This document shows, one piece after another, positions 22,509 to 32,113 of a stretch of DNA of 64,000 bases. The stretch spans positions 772,698 through 836,697 of the forward strand of contig NZ_LR130817.1 in the NCBI RefSeq assembly GCF_900626145.1. The letters are read 5' to 3'. The notes under the pieces were generated by a model, which was not told where the DNA came from, made no database searches, and saw nothing but the letters and a program-made list of their open reading frames with translations. How positions within the stretch are numbered: position 1 is the stretch's first letter; every line of letters begins with the position of its first letter. A program made the translations under genes and the position numbers. Source of the DNA: Intestinimonas timonensis (GTDB lineage: Bacteria; Bacillota; Clostridia; Oscillospirales; Oscillospiraceae).

Positions 22509-24703
22509 TGGCGGAACTGGTGGAGCGGCTGGGACACCTCTCCCTGACGGCGTCTGCGGTGCTGCTGCCCCTGCTGCTGCTGAGCGCCCTGATCCAGAAG
22601 AGATATACCGCAAAGACCTGCTATGTCCTGTGGCTGGCCCTGGCTGTGTGGCTCCTGCTGCCGGTGGACTGGTCTTTGCCGGAGCCCGCCGTCACCATCA
22701 CGGTGCCGGAGGTGCCCCAAGTGTGGACGGCGCCGGCGGAACCGGTGGCCGCCACTGTTGTGACCGGGACATCGGAGACGGTGTCTGAGCCAGCCAGGAT
22801 GACCCTACCCACTCTGGGTCAGATCCTCACCGGGACCTGGCTGGCGGGGGCGCTGGGGTTGCTGCTGTGGCACGGGACCGGCTACCTGCTGGTCCGGTGT
22901 CGGCTGCGTGTCGGGAGCTGGGAGGAGCCGGAGGACCAGGTTCTGATGGCCTCCCTCTGGAAGGGGGAGCACGGAGCGCCGGAGGTGCTGCGGACCGAGG
23001 ATACGGCGGCGCCCCTGTCCCTGGGGCTCTTCCGGCCTCTGGTGTTTCTGCCCGCCAGGCTGGGGGAGGAGGAGACCGCCATGGTCCTCTCACATGAGCT
23101 CACGCACGTCCGCCGTCGGGACCTCTGGTATAAATTCCTGCTGTTGCTGGTCAACGCCGCCCACTGGTTCAATCCCCTGGTGTGGTGGATGTGCCGGCAG
23201 GCGGGTCGGAATCTGGAATACTGCTGCGACGACGCAGTGGTGGCGGGCCGGGATGCCGCTTTTCGGTACGACTACGGTCAGATCCTCCTGCGGTACGCCG
23301 CCCATGGCGCCGGTCTCCCCCTGTACGCCACCCGGCTGAGCAGCGGGGGCCGGCAGATGAAAGGAAGACTGATGAATCTGTTTCTCAAGAAAAAGACCGG
23401 CGTAATGCTGGTGGCGGCGGTACTGTGCGCCGCCGTGGCTGTGGGCGCTCTGGTGACGGTCCAGTCCGCCCAGGCCGAGACGCCCATGACGGCCCGGGAG
23501 GCCCTGGATACCCTGGCCCAAAGTGTGACGATCAATGACAAGGAATTGACCTTTACTATTCCTGCGGCCTATGAGAAAGCCGACGACTGGCGTATCCAGG
23601 TGTCCGGCCGGTATCAGATGAAGGAGAACGGGACCATGAGCGTCCACCTCGTCGACAACGATGGCACTGCCGGGCGCTGGAAGGGGGGAGAGGGCGCCTA
23701 CTCCGTCCCCCTCACCGATTACGATCTGGACCAGTTTGAAAGCCTCACCCTATGGGCCTTCCTCACCGATGAAAGCGGGCAGGAGTTGGAAAAGGAGGTA
23801 GACCTGCTGTCCGCCCGCGGTACGAATGGGCACGATGTGATCCTGTCGGGGCTGGATATGAGCGCTGCCGAGCCCGCCTGGGTCTGGCCGGTGCCGGAGT
23901 ATCAGGAGGTCACGGAAACCTTTGACACCCGGGTCCACCCCATCACGGGCAAAGAGAGCAGCCACGACGGCGTAGATATCTCCGCCCCGGAGGGTGTGGC
24001 GGTGCTGGCGGTGCGCAGCGGCACTGTGGCGGAGACAGGCTGGGACGACACCGATGGAAATTACGTCCTTCTGGACCACGGGGACGGCCTCACCACCCTG
24101 TACGGCTGTCTGAGTGCGGTCTCCGTCCAGACTGGGGATGCCGTGGCTCAGGGAGACGTCCTGGGGGCTGTGGGCCAGACCGGCGCTGCTACCGGTCCCC
24201 ATCTCCACCTGGAGGCGGCCCAGGACGGTGCCCTGTATGATCCCCTGACCTGGTTCCCGGTGTTGCCGGAGACGGCCCTGAAGCCGGAGGCGATCACCAT
24301 CCAGGGGCTGACCCTGACCTGCAACGGCCACGCCTACGATTTGACCGAGCGGTCCCCCGCCATCACCGCCGTGACCAAGATGCAGTGGGTGGGGGAGGAG
24401 CTCCTCCTGGAGTGCCACACCGGCCCCGAAAACAACCTCTACCTGGTCTTTGATCCCCAGACGGAGACCTTCGTGAAGGAGCTGGCCGGGACCCACCTCA
24501 ACTGGAAGGGGGAGGACCTAACCACTGGGGTCTACGCTTTCTGGGGCGATATCTGTACCTGGGACGGCACCGTGCTGGCCACGGTGGACCTTGGGACGGA
24601 TGGCTATGTCAGTGATTTGTCCTTTACAGATAGTGGGGATCAGGTGGAGGTGACCGTCACCCAAAATGAGGTCAGCAGCACCCAGTTGGTGTCCCTTACC
24701 TGA
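22508..24703 (+). CDS. M56 (BlaR1-like) membrane protease fused to an M23 peptidase domain
   Basis: 731 residues from ATG 22508, preceded by GGAGGGAG. The N-terminal part has several helices and the M56 zinc motif HELTH (about 196-200) followed by the downstream NLEYCCDDAVV acidic segment, as in BlaR1. After a helix at about 298-320, the outer part holds a beta-rich spacer. Then comes an M23/LytM-like domain: HPITG-SSHDGVDISAPEG, VLLDHGDGLTTLYGCLS and TGPHLHLE carry the zinc ligands H, D and H-x-H. A further 150-residue beta region ends the protein. BlaR1 normally carries a penicillin-binding sensor there, so here cell-wall peptide binding or cleavage may be the signal; that is inference. Confidence 0.88.
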   Translation: MAELVERLGHLSLTASAVLLPLLLLSALIQKRYTAKTCYVLWLALAVWLLLPVDWSLPEPAVTITVPEVPQVWTAPAEPVAATVVTGTSETVSEPARMTLPTLGQILTGTWLAGALGLLLWHGTGYLLVRCRLRVGSWEEPEDQVLMASLWKGEHGAPEVLRTEDTAAPLSLGLFRPLVFLPARLGEEETAMVLSHELTHVRRRDLWYKFLLLLVNAAHWFNPLVWWMCRQAGRNLEYCCDDAVVAGRDAAFRYDYGQILLRYAAHGAGLPLYATRLSSGGRQMKGRLMNLFLKKKTGVMLVAAVLCAAVAVGALVTVQSAQAETPMTAREALDTLAQSVTINDKELTFTIPAAYEKADDWRIQVSGRYQMKENGTMSVHLVDNDGTAGRWKGGEGAYSVPLTDYDLDQFESLTLWAFLTDESGQELEKEVDLLSARGTNGHDVILSGLDMSAAEPAWVWPVPEYQEVTETFDTRVHPITGKESSHDGVDISAPEGVAVLAVRSGTVAETGWDDTDGNYVLLDHGDGLTTLYGCLSAVSVQTGDAVAQGDVLGAVGQTGAATGPHLHLEAAQDGALYDPLTWFPVLPETALKPEAITIQGLTLTCNGHAYDLTERSPAITAVTKMQWVGEELLLECHTGPENNLYLVFDPQTETFVKELAGTHLNWKGEDLTTGVYAFWGDICTWDGTVLATVDLGTDGYVSDLSFTDSGDQVEVTVTQNEVSSTQLVSLT

Positions 24704-24715
24704 CTCAATAGACAG

Positions 24716-24745
24716 AAAAAGGCCCGCCTTCCGGCGGGCCTTTTT
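24716..24745. terminator. Bidirectional terminator
   Basis: AAAAAGGCCCGCC-TTCC-GGCGGGCCTTTTT between the convergent M56-M23 and clpE-like genes. Confidence 0.92.
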
Positions 24746-24755
24746 GATGCCTTTT

Positions 24756-27248
24756 TTAGAGAGCCAACAGCTCGATCTTGCCGTCCTTGCCCACGGCCTT
24801 GAGCTGGGTGATGGGCTCCATATAGCTCTCGATGATCTTGGTGGCGATGGGGTCCTCCAAGTCCTTCTGCACCTGGCGGCGCAGGTTCCGGGCGCCATAG
24901 GTGAGGGAATAGGAGGTCTTGACCAGGTGGTCCAGGACGCTCTCGTCCCAGGTGAAGGTGATGCCCTTGTCCCGAAGGTTGTCGGTGAGCTCGCCCAGCA
25001 TGATCTTGGCGATCTCCTTGAAGTTTTCCTCGCTGAGACGGTTGAAGTAGACCACCTCGTCCACCCGGTTGATGAACTCGGGCCGCAGGAACTGGCCCAG
25101 GGCCTTCATGGCCTTGTCCTTGCCCTGCTCCTTGTCGGTGCGGCCGAAGCCCACGGAGCCGCCGCCCTTGTCGCTGCCGGCGTTGGAGGCCATGACGATG
25201 ACGGCGTTTTCGAAGTTCACGTTCCGGCCCTGGGCGTCGGTGATGTGGCCGTCGTCCAGGATCTGGAGCATGATGTTGAGCACATCGGGGTGGGCCTTCT
25301 CGATCTCGTCAAAGAGGATGACACAGTAGGGCTTCCGGCGGACCTTCTCGGTGAGCTGTCCGGCCTCGTCGTAGCCCACATAGCCCGGGGGAGAGCCGAT
25401 GATGCGGCTGACGGCGAACTTCTCCATGAACTCCGACATATCCAGTCGGATCAAGGACTCGGGGGAGTTGAACATGTCCTGGGCCAGCTGCTTGACCAGC
25501 TCGGTCTTGCCCACGCCGGTGGAGCCCACGAAGATGAAGGACACGGGCTTGCGCTTGGAGGCGATGCCCACCCGCCCCCGGCGAATGGCATTGGCCACCT
25601 CGTGGACGGCCTCGTCCTGGCCGATGATATGGCTCTTGAGTCGGTCCTCCAGGTGAGCCAGACGCTCGAACTCCTGCTCCTGGATCTGAGTGGCGGGGAT
25701 TTTGGTCCACAGCTCGATGACCCGGGCAAGATGAGCCACAGTGAGGGGCGGGGTGAGCTTGTCGGCCAGGGAATCCTTCTCCTGAGTGAGCTGGAGCTCC
25801 TGGCTCTTGAGGACGGCCAGACGCTGGTAGGCCTTCTCGCTGTTGACGCGCTCCAGTTCACTCCGCTCCTGGTTCACCTGCTCCAGCTGCTGCAGGAGCT
25901 CGGCCAGCTTGGTCTGGCGCTCGGTGTCCTCGGGCTGGGCGGGAGTGCTCTCCAGCTTTTCCTTCTGTTGGAGGAGGGTCTGCTCCCGGCGGCGCAGGCG
26001 GTCAAAGGGCTCGCCGGACTTGTCGTTGGCGGCGGCCAGCATGACCTCCCGCTCCTTGGCAATGTCGGCCAGTTCCTTGTCGATCTGCATGGTCCGGGTG
26101 AGGGCTTTGTTGTGGAGGTTCACGTCAGAGGAGGCCTCGTCAATGAGGTCGATGGCCTTGTCAGGGAGGAAACGGTCGGTAATGTACCGCTCCGACATGG
26201 TGACCGCCAGGCGGCACATCTCCGGGGAGATGGTGACATGGTGGTACTGCTCATAGTAGGGGGCAATGCCCTTGATGATCTCGATGGCGTCATTCACCGA
26301 GGGCTCCTCCACCATGACTGGCTGGAACCGGCGCTCCAGGGCGGAGTCCTTCTCGATGTACTTGCGGTATTCGGTGAGGGTGGTGGCGCCGATGACCTGG
26401 ATCTCGCCCCGGGAGAGGGCGGGCTTGAGGATGTTAGCAGCGCTCATAGAGCCCTCGGCATCGCCGGCGCCCACCAGGTTGTGGACCTCGTCGATGACTA
26501 GGATGATGTTGCCCAGCTTCTTGATCTCCTCGATGAGGCCCTTCATCCGGCTCTCAAACTGACCGCGGAACTGGGTACCGGCCACCAGGGAGGTGAGGTC
26601 CAGCAGGTAGACCTCCTTGTCCAGCAGCTTGTAGGGTACGTTCTTCTCGGCGATGCGCAGGGCCAGACCCTCGGCGATGGCGGTCTTGCCCACGCCGGGC
26701 TCACCGATGAGGCAGGGGTTGTTCTTCTGCCGGCGGTTGAGGATCTGCACCACCCGCTCCAGCTCGGAGTCGCGGCCCACGATGCGGTCCAGCTTGCCCT
26801 CCTGGGCGCGGTTGGTCAGGGAGATGCAGTAGTTCTCCAAAAACTTCCGCTTGGGCTGGCGCTCCTTGCCGGCGGATTTCTCCTCCCTTTGCTGGCGGGT
26901 CTGCTCACCGCCGGGGGGCTCGGAGGCCGGCTGGCCGCCGAAGAGCTTGTTGAGGAAGGGGAAGGTGGCGGTGCGCCCCTCGTCATCCTCCTGCTCGTCA
27001 TCGGGCTGGGGGGCCAGACCCTCCATGCCCTCGGCGCCGCCAAAGGCGGACATCATCTCGTTGGTGAGACCCTCAAGGTCCTCCTCGCTGATGCCCATCT
27101 TCTGCATCATATCTTCCACGGGCTTGATCCCCAATTCCTTGGCGCACTTAAGACAGAGACCCTCATTCTTGGTCTCTCCGCCCTCAATGCGGGTGACGAA
27201 GATCACGGCCACGTTTTTATGGCAACGGGAACAAAGTGTAGGCTGCAT
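24756..27248 (-). CDS. clpE: ClpE-like AAA+ unfoldase
   Basis: 830 residues. An N-terminal C4 zinc finger (Cys6-x2-Cys9 and Cys32-x2-Cys35) replaces the double Clp-N repeat, which is the ClpE/McsA arrangement. Two AAA+ modules follow: GEPGVGKT with [12 protein letters not shown], and GSTGVGKT with [12 protein letters not shown] and the [13 protein letters not shown] pore loop. A middle coiled coil with a UVR-like helix lies at about 400-500. It feeds proteins to ClpP during stress. AAAAGGAG precedes the ATG. No CtsR or CIRCE operator was recognised upstream. It lies downstream of the cvpA-like gene on the same strand, probably with its own promoter. Confidence 0.9.
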   Translation of the reverse strand: MQPTLCSRCHKNVAVIFVTRIEGGETKNEGLCLKCAKELGIKPVEDMMQKMGISEEDLEGLTNEMMSAFGGAEGMEGLAPQPDDEQEDDEGRTATFPFLNKLFGGQPASEPPGGEQTRQQREEKSAGKERQPKRKFLENYCISLTNRAQEGKLDRIVGRDSELERVVQILNRRQKNNPCLIGEPGVGKTAIAEGLALRIAEKNVPYKLLDKEVYLLDLTSLVAGTQFRGQFESRMKGLIEEIKKLGNIILVIDEVHNLVGAGDAEGSMSAANILKPALSRGEIQVIGATTLTEYRKYIEKDSALERRFQPVMVEEPSVNDAIEIIKGIAPYYEQYHHVTISPEMCRLAVTMSERYITDRFLPDKAIDLIDEASSDVNLHNKALTRTMQIDKELADIAKEREVMLAAANDKSGEPFDRLRRREQTLLQQKEKLESTPAQPEDTERQTKLAELLQQLEQVNQERSELERVNSEKAYQRLAVLKSQELQLTQEKDSLADKLTPPLTVAHLARVIELWTKIPATQIQEQEFERLAHLEDRLKSHIIGQDEAVHEVANAIRRGRVGIASKRKPVSFIFVGSTGVGKTELVKQLAQDMFNSPESLIRLDMSEFMEKFAVSRIIGSPPGYVGYDEAGQLTEKVRRKPYCVILFDEIEKAHPDVLNIMLQILDDGHITDAQGRNVNFENAVIVMASNAGSDKGGGSVGFGRTDKEQGKDKAMKALGQFLRPEFINRVDEVVYFNRLSEENFKEIAKIMLGELTDNLRDKGITFTWDESVLDHLVKTSYSLTYGARNLRRQVQKDLEDPIATKIIESYMEPITQLKAVGKDGKIELLAL

Positions 27249-27360
27249 ACGTTACTCCTTTTCGGGAGATGGGTCGCGCTGCATACATCCCCCGGAGAAT
27301 CGAATCTATCATGGAAATATGAACTGGTAATGAATTTCGTACAAAAACTTTTTTGAGCGG

Positions 27361-28098
27361 TCAGACGGCGGTTTCGGTGGCGGCGGCCAGCCCGCCCAGC
27401 ACCAGAGCCACCGGGTTGGTGGTCATGAAGAATTTGAGCAGGTGGGTCTGCTCCACAGTCTCCTCGGGGATGACCTTGCCCAGATAGCGGAGGACCCAGG
27501 CACACAGGAAGAGGATGGCACAGCCCTTGATCAGGCCCAGAACGGCGCCGCCGGTCTTGTTGAGGAAGTGGAGACCGGGGAGGTGTGCCACCAGGTCCAG
27601 CCCGTGGCTGATGAGGGTCCAGGCGATGAGAATAAGAACGAAGAAAACCACAAAGAGGATCATGTAGGCAACGGTACCGGCGATGGATGCGGCCACGGCC
27701 GCAGCGGCGTTGGCGGCGACCTCAGTCATGCCCTGCTCCACGGCGTCGTTGACAGCGTCCACAGCGCTCTGGTAGAAGCCCATGTCCTTCAAAATGTTGA
27801 GGATCTCGGTGAGAGGAATCTCATCGGTCTGGAGGTCGGCGTCCTGGTCGGGGAGGACGGTAGAGTCGGCGATCTCCTGGTCCAGCCGCTTCTCAATGGC
27901 GGAGGCGAAGCGGGGTTCCAGATAGTCGGCCACCTTGGGGGAGAGGGCACCGGCCAGGAAACCGGCACCGATAAAGGCTACCAGCACCGCCACCAGGCCG
28001 CACAGGGAGAGCAGAAGCCCCCGGGAGGCGCCGTGGATGGTAAAGACGGCGAGAACAATGAGCAGAATGATGTCGAAGATAATTGCGGTTGTCAGCAT
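27361..28098 (-). CDS. CvpA family membrane protein
   Basis: 245 residues from MLTTAIIFDI (GAGGTG seven bases upstream). Four hydrophobic segments: 1-27, 31-50, a long Ala-rich one with VAYMILFVVFFVLILIAW, and one near 185-210 with GGAVLGLIKGCAILF, the conserved CvpA glycine motif. An acidic 60-residue insertion lies between the second and third. CvpA proteins influence colicin V export, envelope stability or bile resistance. It is the last gene of the run from the rRNA methyltransferase to here. Confidence 0.8.
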   Translation of the reverse strand: MLTTAIIFDIILLIVLAVFTIHGASRGLLLSLCGLVAVLVAFIGAGFLAGALSPKVADYLEPRFASAIEKRLDQEIADSTVLPDQDADLQTDEIPLTEILNILKDMGFYQSAVDAVNDAVEQGMTEVAANAAAAVAASIAGTVAYMILFVVFFVLILIAWTLISHGLDLVAHLPGLHFLNKTGGAVLGLIKGCAILFLCAWVLRYLGKVIPEETVEQTHLLKFFMTTNPVALVLGGLAAATETAV

Positions 28099-28130
28099 GG
28101 TTACACCTCGGTCAGATAAACGGGAAGGGA

Positions 28131-29309
28131 TCAATCAGGAATACAGAGCTGGGCGGTCTCGCCGCTGGCAAGGTAAGCGGTGCCGTCACTGCGCAGGACC
28201 ACGTTGCGGGCGCCCATGGTGTTGTCTATGGTCTCATAGACCTGGAGGTCCTTGGTATAGATGGTGAGGGTGGAGGCGGTGAGCACCGCCACGTACCGGC
28301 CGGAGGTGGCCAGATCCAAGATCTGATCCTCCAGATCCAGGGTGGCAATGGTTTCGCCCTTGGTATCCACCGTGGTCAATGTGGTGCTGCTGCCCGCCCG
28401 GTACTTGCCCAGCAGCAGGGCGGCGTAGCCGTCACCGCCCAGAGAGTAGTCCTTCAGATAGGCGCCGCCGTAGTCACAGGTCAGGTTGGCAGCGCCGTCG
28501 GTGCTCACGATACTCAGGCCGGTCTCGCCCAGAGCCCAGAACACGCCGCCGGAGCAGCTCAGATCCAGGATGGCGTTGTTGCCCAGGGAGCACTGGGCAA
28601 AGGCCTCGTCCCCGGCCCTGTCATAAAGGGCAAGAGTACTCTCAAAGGTGTTGTTGGACTGTCCCACGGTGAGAACGGCGGCGATGGTCTTCCCGTCCTG
28701 GGAGGGAATGGCGTCCATGACATAGCGGGTGGAGATCCGAATGGCCATGGTGGGCTGGAAGTCGCTGCCGTAGAGGGTGACGACCCCCTTATAGCCCGTC
28801 TCACGGGTGACCACTGCCAAGGTCCTGCCTGGACCCATGCGGGCGGAGAGGATCTCGTGGCCCTGCTCGGCGTCCAGGGAGAAGATTTGAGCACGATCGG
28901 CATAGACCCGCAGGGTGGTGCCGCCGGCATCATAGACCACCGCGGCGTCATCCCGAATGTCGGCCATCGGGTGGAGAAGGGAGAGGGCGTCGTTGAGGTA
29001 TTCCACGCCGCTGGAGGAGTAGAGCCGAATACCGGCGGAGGACCACACCAGCAGGTCATCTCCCAGACTGGAGAAGCCGCCCCGACCGGAGCTGTCGAAC
29101 TGGAAGGCGTCGATCTGGCCGGAGTCGCTCCGCTCCAGGGAGCGGTAAGTGAAGTAGCGTTTGATGGCGTCCAGGTTGATGCGGTCCCGATAGGCCACCA
29201 GGGCCACCGCCCCCAGCAGAAGGGCCAAGGTGAGGGGAAAGGCCAGCAGGCGCAGGATGGGATTTGGTTTTTTCTTGGGTGCCGGTGGGACCGGCCTGAG
29301 TTCTTCCAT
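28131..29309 (-). CDS. DUF5711-like membrane-anchored beta-propeller protein
   Basis: 392 residues. A Pro/Lys-rich cytoplasmic start (MEELRPVPPAPKKKP) precedes one transmembrane helix (about 20-41). A large external domain follows, made of repeated short strands such as GDDLLVWSSAGIRLYSSSG and GGVFWALGETGLSIVSTDG, spaced about 40 residues apart as in a seven-bladed propeller. DUF5711 proteins look like this, and function is unknown. It sits between truA and the cvpA-like gene, 32 bases from the latter, so a joint envelope role is possible. Confidence 0.72.
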   Translation of the reverse strand: MEELRPVPPAPKKKPNPILRLLAFPLTLALLLGAVALVAYRDRINLDAIKRYFTYRSLERSDSGQIDAFQFDSSGRGGFSSLGDDLLVWSSAGIRLYSSSGVEYLNDALSLLHPMADIRDDAAVVYDAGGTTLRVYADRAQIFSLDAEQGHEILSARMGPGRTLAVVTRETGYKGVVTLYGSDFQPTMAIRISTRYVMDAIPSQDGKTIAAVLTVGQSNNTFESTLALYDRAGDEAFAQCSLGNNAILDLSCSGGVFWALGETGLSIVSTDGAANLTCDYGGAYLKDYSLGGDGYAALLLGKYRAGSSTTLTTVDTKGETIATLDLEDQILDLATSGRYVAVLTASTLTIYTKDLQVYETIDNTMGARNVVLRSDGTAYLASGETAQLCIPD

Positions 29310-29350
29310 GTTATGTGCTCCTGATCTGGTGTCATGTGAACGGGGAGGGC

Positions 29351-30103
29351 TTACAGCACATCCTCGTCATACCACAGCTTGGTCATGTAAAGGCCGCCCG
29401 GCGGTACAGTGGGACCGGCGGCGGTACGGTTCTTGCTTTCCAGAATGGCGCTCACTTCCTCCGGGGCGAATTTCCCCTCGGCGGCGTAGACGCAGGTGCC
29501 CACCATGGCCCGCACCATGTTGTAGAGAAAACCGTTGGCACATACTCTGCACTCGATCAGGTCACCAGTGCGGCTGATGTCAAAGTAGTACACCGTGCGG
29601 ATGGGGGAGCGGACATCGGTGCCCACAGCACGGACGGCAGAGAAGTCATGGGTGCCCACGAAGCAGTCGGCCGCCCGCTGCATCACGTCCTCGTACAGGT
29701 GCTTGGGGTAGAACCAGGCCCGGTTCACATAGAAGGCGTTGCCCAGCCGGGAGTTGTAGATGCGGTAGGTGTACTCCTTTTTGATGCAGGAGCCGATAGC
29801 ATTGAAGTCCTCCGGGACCTCTGTGGCCTTCACCACAACGATGTCGTCGGGCAGGCGGGTGTTCACCGCCAGGGGGATGCGGTCGCAGGGGATGCGGGAG
29901 GTGGTGCGGAAGTTGGCGATATAGGTTTCGGCGTGGACGCCGGCGTCGGTTCGTCCGGCGCCGGTGCACTTCACCGGGTGGCACACCACGGTGGAGAGGG
30001 CCTTTTCCAGGGTCTCCTCCACGGTGACGGCGTTCTTCTGCACCTGCCAGCCGTGGTAGGCGGTGCCCACGTACATGAGCTTGAGGGCAATGTTCCTTGT
30101 CAT
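29351..30103 (-). CDS. truA: tRNA pseudouridine synthase A
   Basis: 250 residues, standard length. It converts U38-U40 of tRNA anticodon stems to pseudouridine. The catalytic Asp is in GAGRTDAGVHA (about 48-58). Also seen are the RIYNSRLGNAFYVNRAWF region, GTHDFSAVRA, and ANGFLYNMVRAMVGT near the end. It follows ecfT by 40 bases in the minus-strand run; the ecf-truA order is widespread in Firmicutes. Confidence 0.96.
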   Translation of the reverse strand: MTRNIALKLMYVGTAYHGWQVQKNAVTVEETLEKALSTVVCHPVKCTGAGRTDAGVHAETYIANFRTTSRIPCDRIPLAVNTRLPDDIVVVKATEVPEDFNAIGSCIKKEYTYRIYNSRLGNAFYVNRAWFYPKHLYEDVMQRAADCFVGTHDFSAVRAVGTDVRSPIRTVYYFDISRTGDLIECRVCANGFLYNMVRAMVGTCVYAAEGKFAPEEVSAILESKNRTAAGPTVPPGGLYMTKLWYDEDVL

Positions 30104-30143
30104 AGACGTTGCAGCGACTGTAAAGCCGCACTCCTTGTCGTTG

Positions 30144-30950
30144 TTAGATCCCGAGAGTCCGGAAAATCAGCACCACAGCCACCAGGGCAGCGCCCAGAAT
30201 CAGGGCGGCGATGTCAGAGCCCTGGAACCGGAGCTGCCGCAGCCGGGTGCGGCCCTCGCCGCCGTGATAGCAGCGGCACTCCATGGCGGTGGCCAGCTCG
30301 TCGGCCCGCCGGAAGGCGGAGATGAAGAGGGGCACCAGCAGGGGTACCAGGGCCTTGGCCTTCTGAAAGAGGTTTCCGGTGTCGAAGTCGGCCCCTCTGG
30401 CCTTCTGGGCGGACATGATCTTGTCGGTCTCCTCGATGAGGGTTGGGATGAAGCGCAGGGCGATGGACATCATCATGCTCAGCTCATGGACGGGGACGTG
30501 GATCTTCTTGAGGGGACCCAGCAGCTTTTCCAGGCCGTCGGTGAGCATGATGGGGGAAGTGGTATAGGTGAGCATGAAGGTGCAGGTGATGAGGAAAGAG
30601 ATGCGCAGCACCATGAAGAAGGCAGCCCACAGTCCCTCCACCGTGATTTTCAGAAACTTCCACTGCCAGATGGGGTCGCCGGGGGTGTAGAAGATGTTGA
30701 GCACGGCGGTGAGGATGATGATGAAAAGGATGGGCTTCATGCCTCGTAGGATGGTCTTGGGCCGGATCTTGGAGACAGCGATGCAGGCGCACAGTGTCAC
30801 GAATAGAACGGCGTAGGCCAGCCCACCCTTGGCGGAGAAGAGGGCCACAATGTAGAGAATGGTAAAGAGCAGCTTGGTCCGGGGGTCCAGCCGGTGGATG
30901 ATGGTATTGCCGGGGAAATACTGCCCTAGAGTGATGTCCTTGAGGGCCAT
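30144..30950 (-). CDS. ecfT: ECF transporter transmembrane protein EcfT
   Basis: 268 residues, with hydrophobic helices and the two signature Ala-Arg-Gly-type coupling motifs; AQKARGADF is seen near residue 185 and ATAMECRCYHGG near 240. It joins the EcfA1/EcfA2 ATPases to exchangeable S components such as RibU. Its ATG overlaps the ecfA2 stop (TAATG). Confidence 0.95.
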   Translation of the reverse strand: MALKDITLGQYFPGNTIIHRLDPRTKLLFTILYIVALFSAKGGLAYAVLFVTLCACIAVSKIRPKTILRGMKPILFIIILTAVLNIFYTPGDPIWQWKFLKITVEGLWAAFFMVLRISFLITCTFMLTYTTSPIMLTDGLEKLLGPLKKIHVPVHELSMMMSIALRFIPTLIEETDKIMSAQKARGADFDTGNLFQKAKALVPLLVPLFISAFRRADELATAMECRCYHGGEGRTRLRQLRFQGSDIAALILGAALVAVVLIFRTLGI

Positions 30951-31816
30951 TATACCGCCCCCTTTCGTGCCAGATAGTCCCGGACGGCGGAGCGGGCCTG
31001 GTCAATGGTGTAGACCGAGGGGTCGATGTCCACCCCCATGGCCCGGAGCCGGTGAAAGACCCGGGTGACCTGGGGGACACCCAGTCCCATGGCCTCAAGC
31101 TCGTCCCCGTGGGAAAAGACCTCCCGGGGGGTGCCGGTGAAGGGAATGTGCCCCTTGCTCACCACCACCAGCCGGTCCACGGTGCGGGCCACCTCCTCCA
31201 TGGAGTGGGAGACCAGGATGATGGTGGCGTTTTTGGCTCTGTGGTAGTCCCTGATGTTGCCCAGGATGGACTCCACACCCACCGGGTCCAACCCGGCGGT
31301 GGGCTCGTCCAGAATGAGGACGGAGGGCTCCATGGCGATGACGCCGGCAATGGCCACCCGGCGTTTCTGTCCGCCGGAGAGCTCGAAGGGGGACTTCTCC
31401 AGCACGGCGTCGGGGAGCCCCACAAAGGCGGCGGCGTCGCGGACCCGGCGGTCTACTTCGGCATCGTCCAGCTTCATGTTTTTAGGGCCGAAGGAGATGT
31501 CCTTGTAGACCGTCTCCTCAAAGAGCTGGTACTCCGGGTACTGAAATACCAGTCCCACCTGGAACCGGGTCTGGCGGGTGCGCTCCTTGGTCTCCCAGAT
31601 GTCCTTGCCTTCAAAGAGGACCCTGCCCGAGGTGGGCTTCAGCAGGCCGTTGAGGTGCTGGATCAGGGTGGACTTGCCGGAGCCGGTCCGGCCGATGATG
31701 CCCAGGTACTCGCCCCGGCAGGCGGCAAAATCCACATCCTCCAGTGCGGCGTGCTCAAAGGGCGTGCCGGAGGAGTAGATGTGGCTGAGTTTTTCCGTTT
31801 GTATGATGGCGTCCAA
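30950..31816 (-). CDS. ecfA2: ECF transporter ATP-binding protein EcfA2
   Basis: 288 residues. Walker A GRTGSGKST, Q-loop VFQYPEYQLFEETVYKDI, signature LSGGQKRRVAIAG and Walker B VLILDEPTAGLD, with the C-terminal extension typical of EcfA. The only fitting start is TTG 31816, 14 bases after the small membrane protein and without a good Shine-Dalgarno site, so it may depend on coupling. It pairs with EcfA1 to energise vitamin uptake. Confidence 0.94.
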   Translation of the reverse strand: MDAIIQTEKLSHIYSSGTPFEHAALEDVDFAACRGEYLGIIGRTGSGKSTLIQHLNGLLKPTSGRVLFEGKDIWETKERTRQTRFQVGLVFQYPEYQLFEETVYKDISFGPKNMKLDDAEVDRRVRDAAAFVGLPDAVLEKSPFELSGGQKRRVAIAGVIAMEPSVLILDEPTAGLDPVGVESILGNIRDYHRAKNATIILVSHSMEEVARTVDRLVVVSKGHIPFTGTPREVFSHGDELEAMGLGVPQVTRVFHRLRAMGVDIDPSVYTIDQARSAVRDYLARKGAV

Positions 31817-31830
31817 AGGTGGATCAGTCC

Positions 31831-32097
31831 TTACATTTTGGAAGTGGTGGCGGGGTCCTGCTCCAGTCTGTAGAGCTGGTCCTGAAGGAAACGGACCTGG
31901 GTCTCCAGCCGGCGCAGGCGAAGCCAGAGAGCCGTGATGAGCCCGCCCAGGGCGGCGAGGATCAGGCTCGGGATGAGACAGAGGAAAAACCAGTAGTTTC
32001 CGTCAGAAAGAGAGACGCACAGGGTGAGCAGAAGCATGGAGGCAAAAAAGACAAGGATACAGACCCCGATGACGGGGTGGTTCCAGTCGCTGTTCAT
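31831..32097 (-). CDS. Small two-helix membrane protein inside the ecf cassette
   Basis: 88 residues from MNSDWNHP (AGGAGGCCGC upstream). Two hydrophobic helices (about 7-30 and 34-58) are followed by an amphipathic coiled-coil tail with LRRLETQVRFLQDQLYRLEQD. I do not recognise a family. It lies 16 bases after ecfA1 and 14 before ecfA2, so it is transcribed with the module. An accessory or assembly role is inference only. Confidence 0.7.
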   Translation of the reverse strand: MNSDWNHPVIGVCILVFFASMLLLTLCVSLSDGNYWFFLCLIPSLILAALGGLITALWLRLRRLETQVRFLQDQLYRLEQDPATTSKM

Positions 32098-32113
32098 GAG
32101 CGGCCTCCTTTTG

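Noticed and set aside
27249..27360. CIRCE or CtsR operator upstream of the clpE-like gene
   Set aside because: No inverted TTAGCACTC or direct GGTCAAA repeats are visible there.
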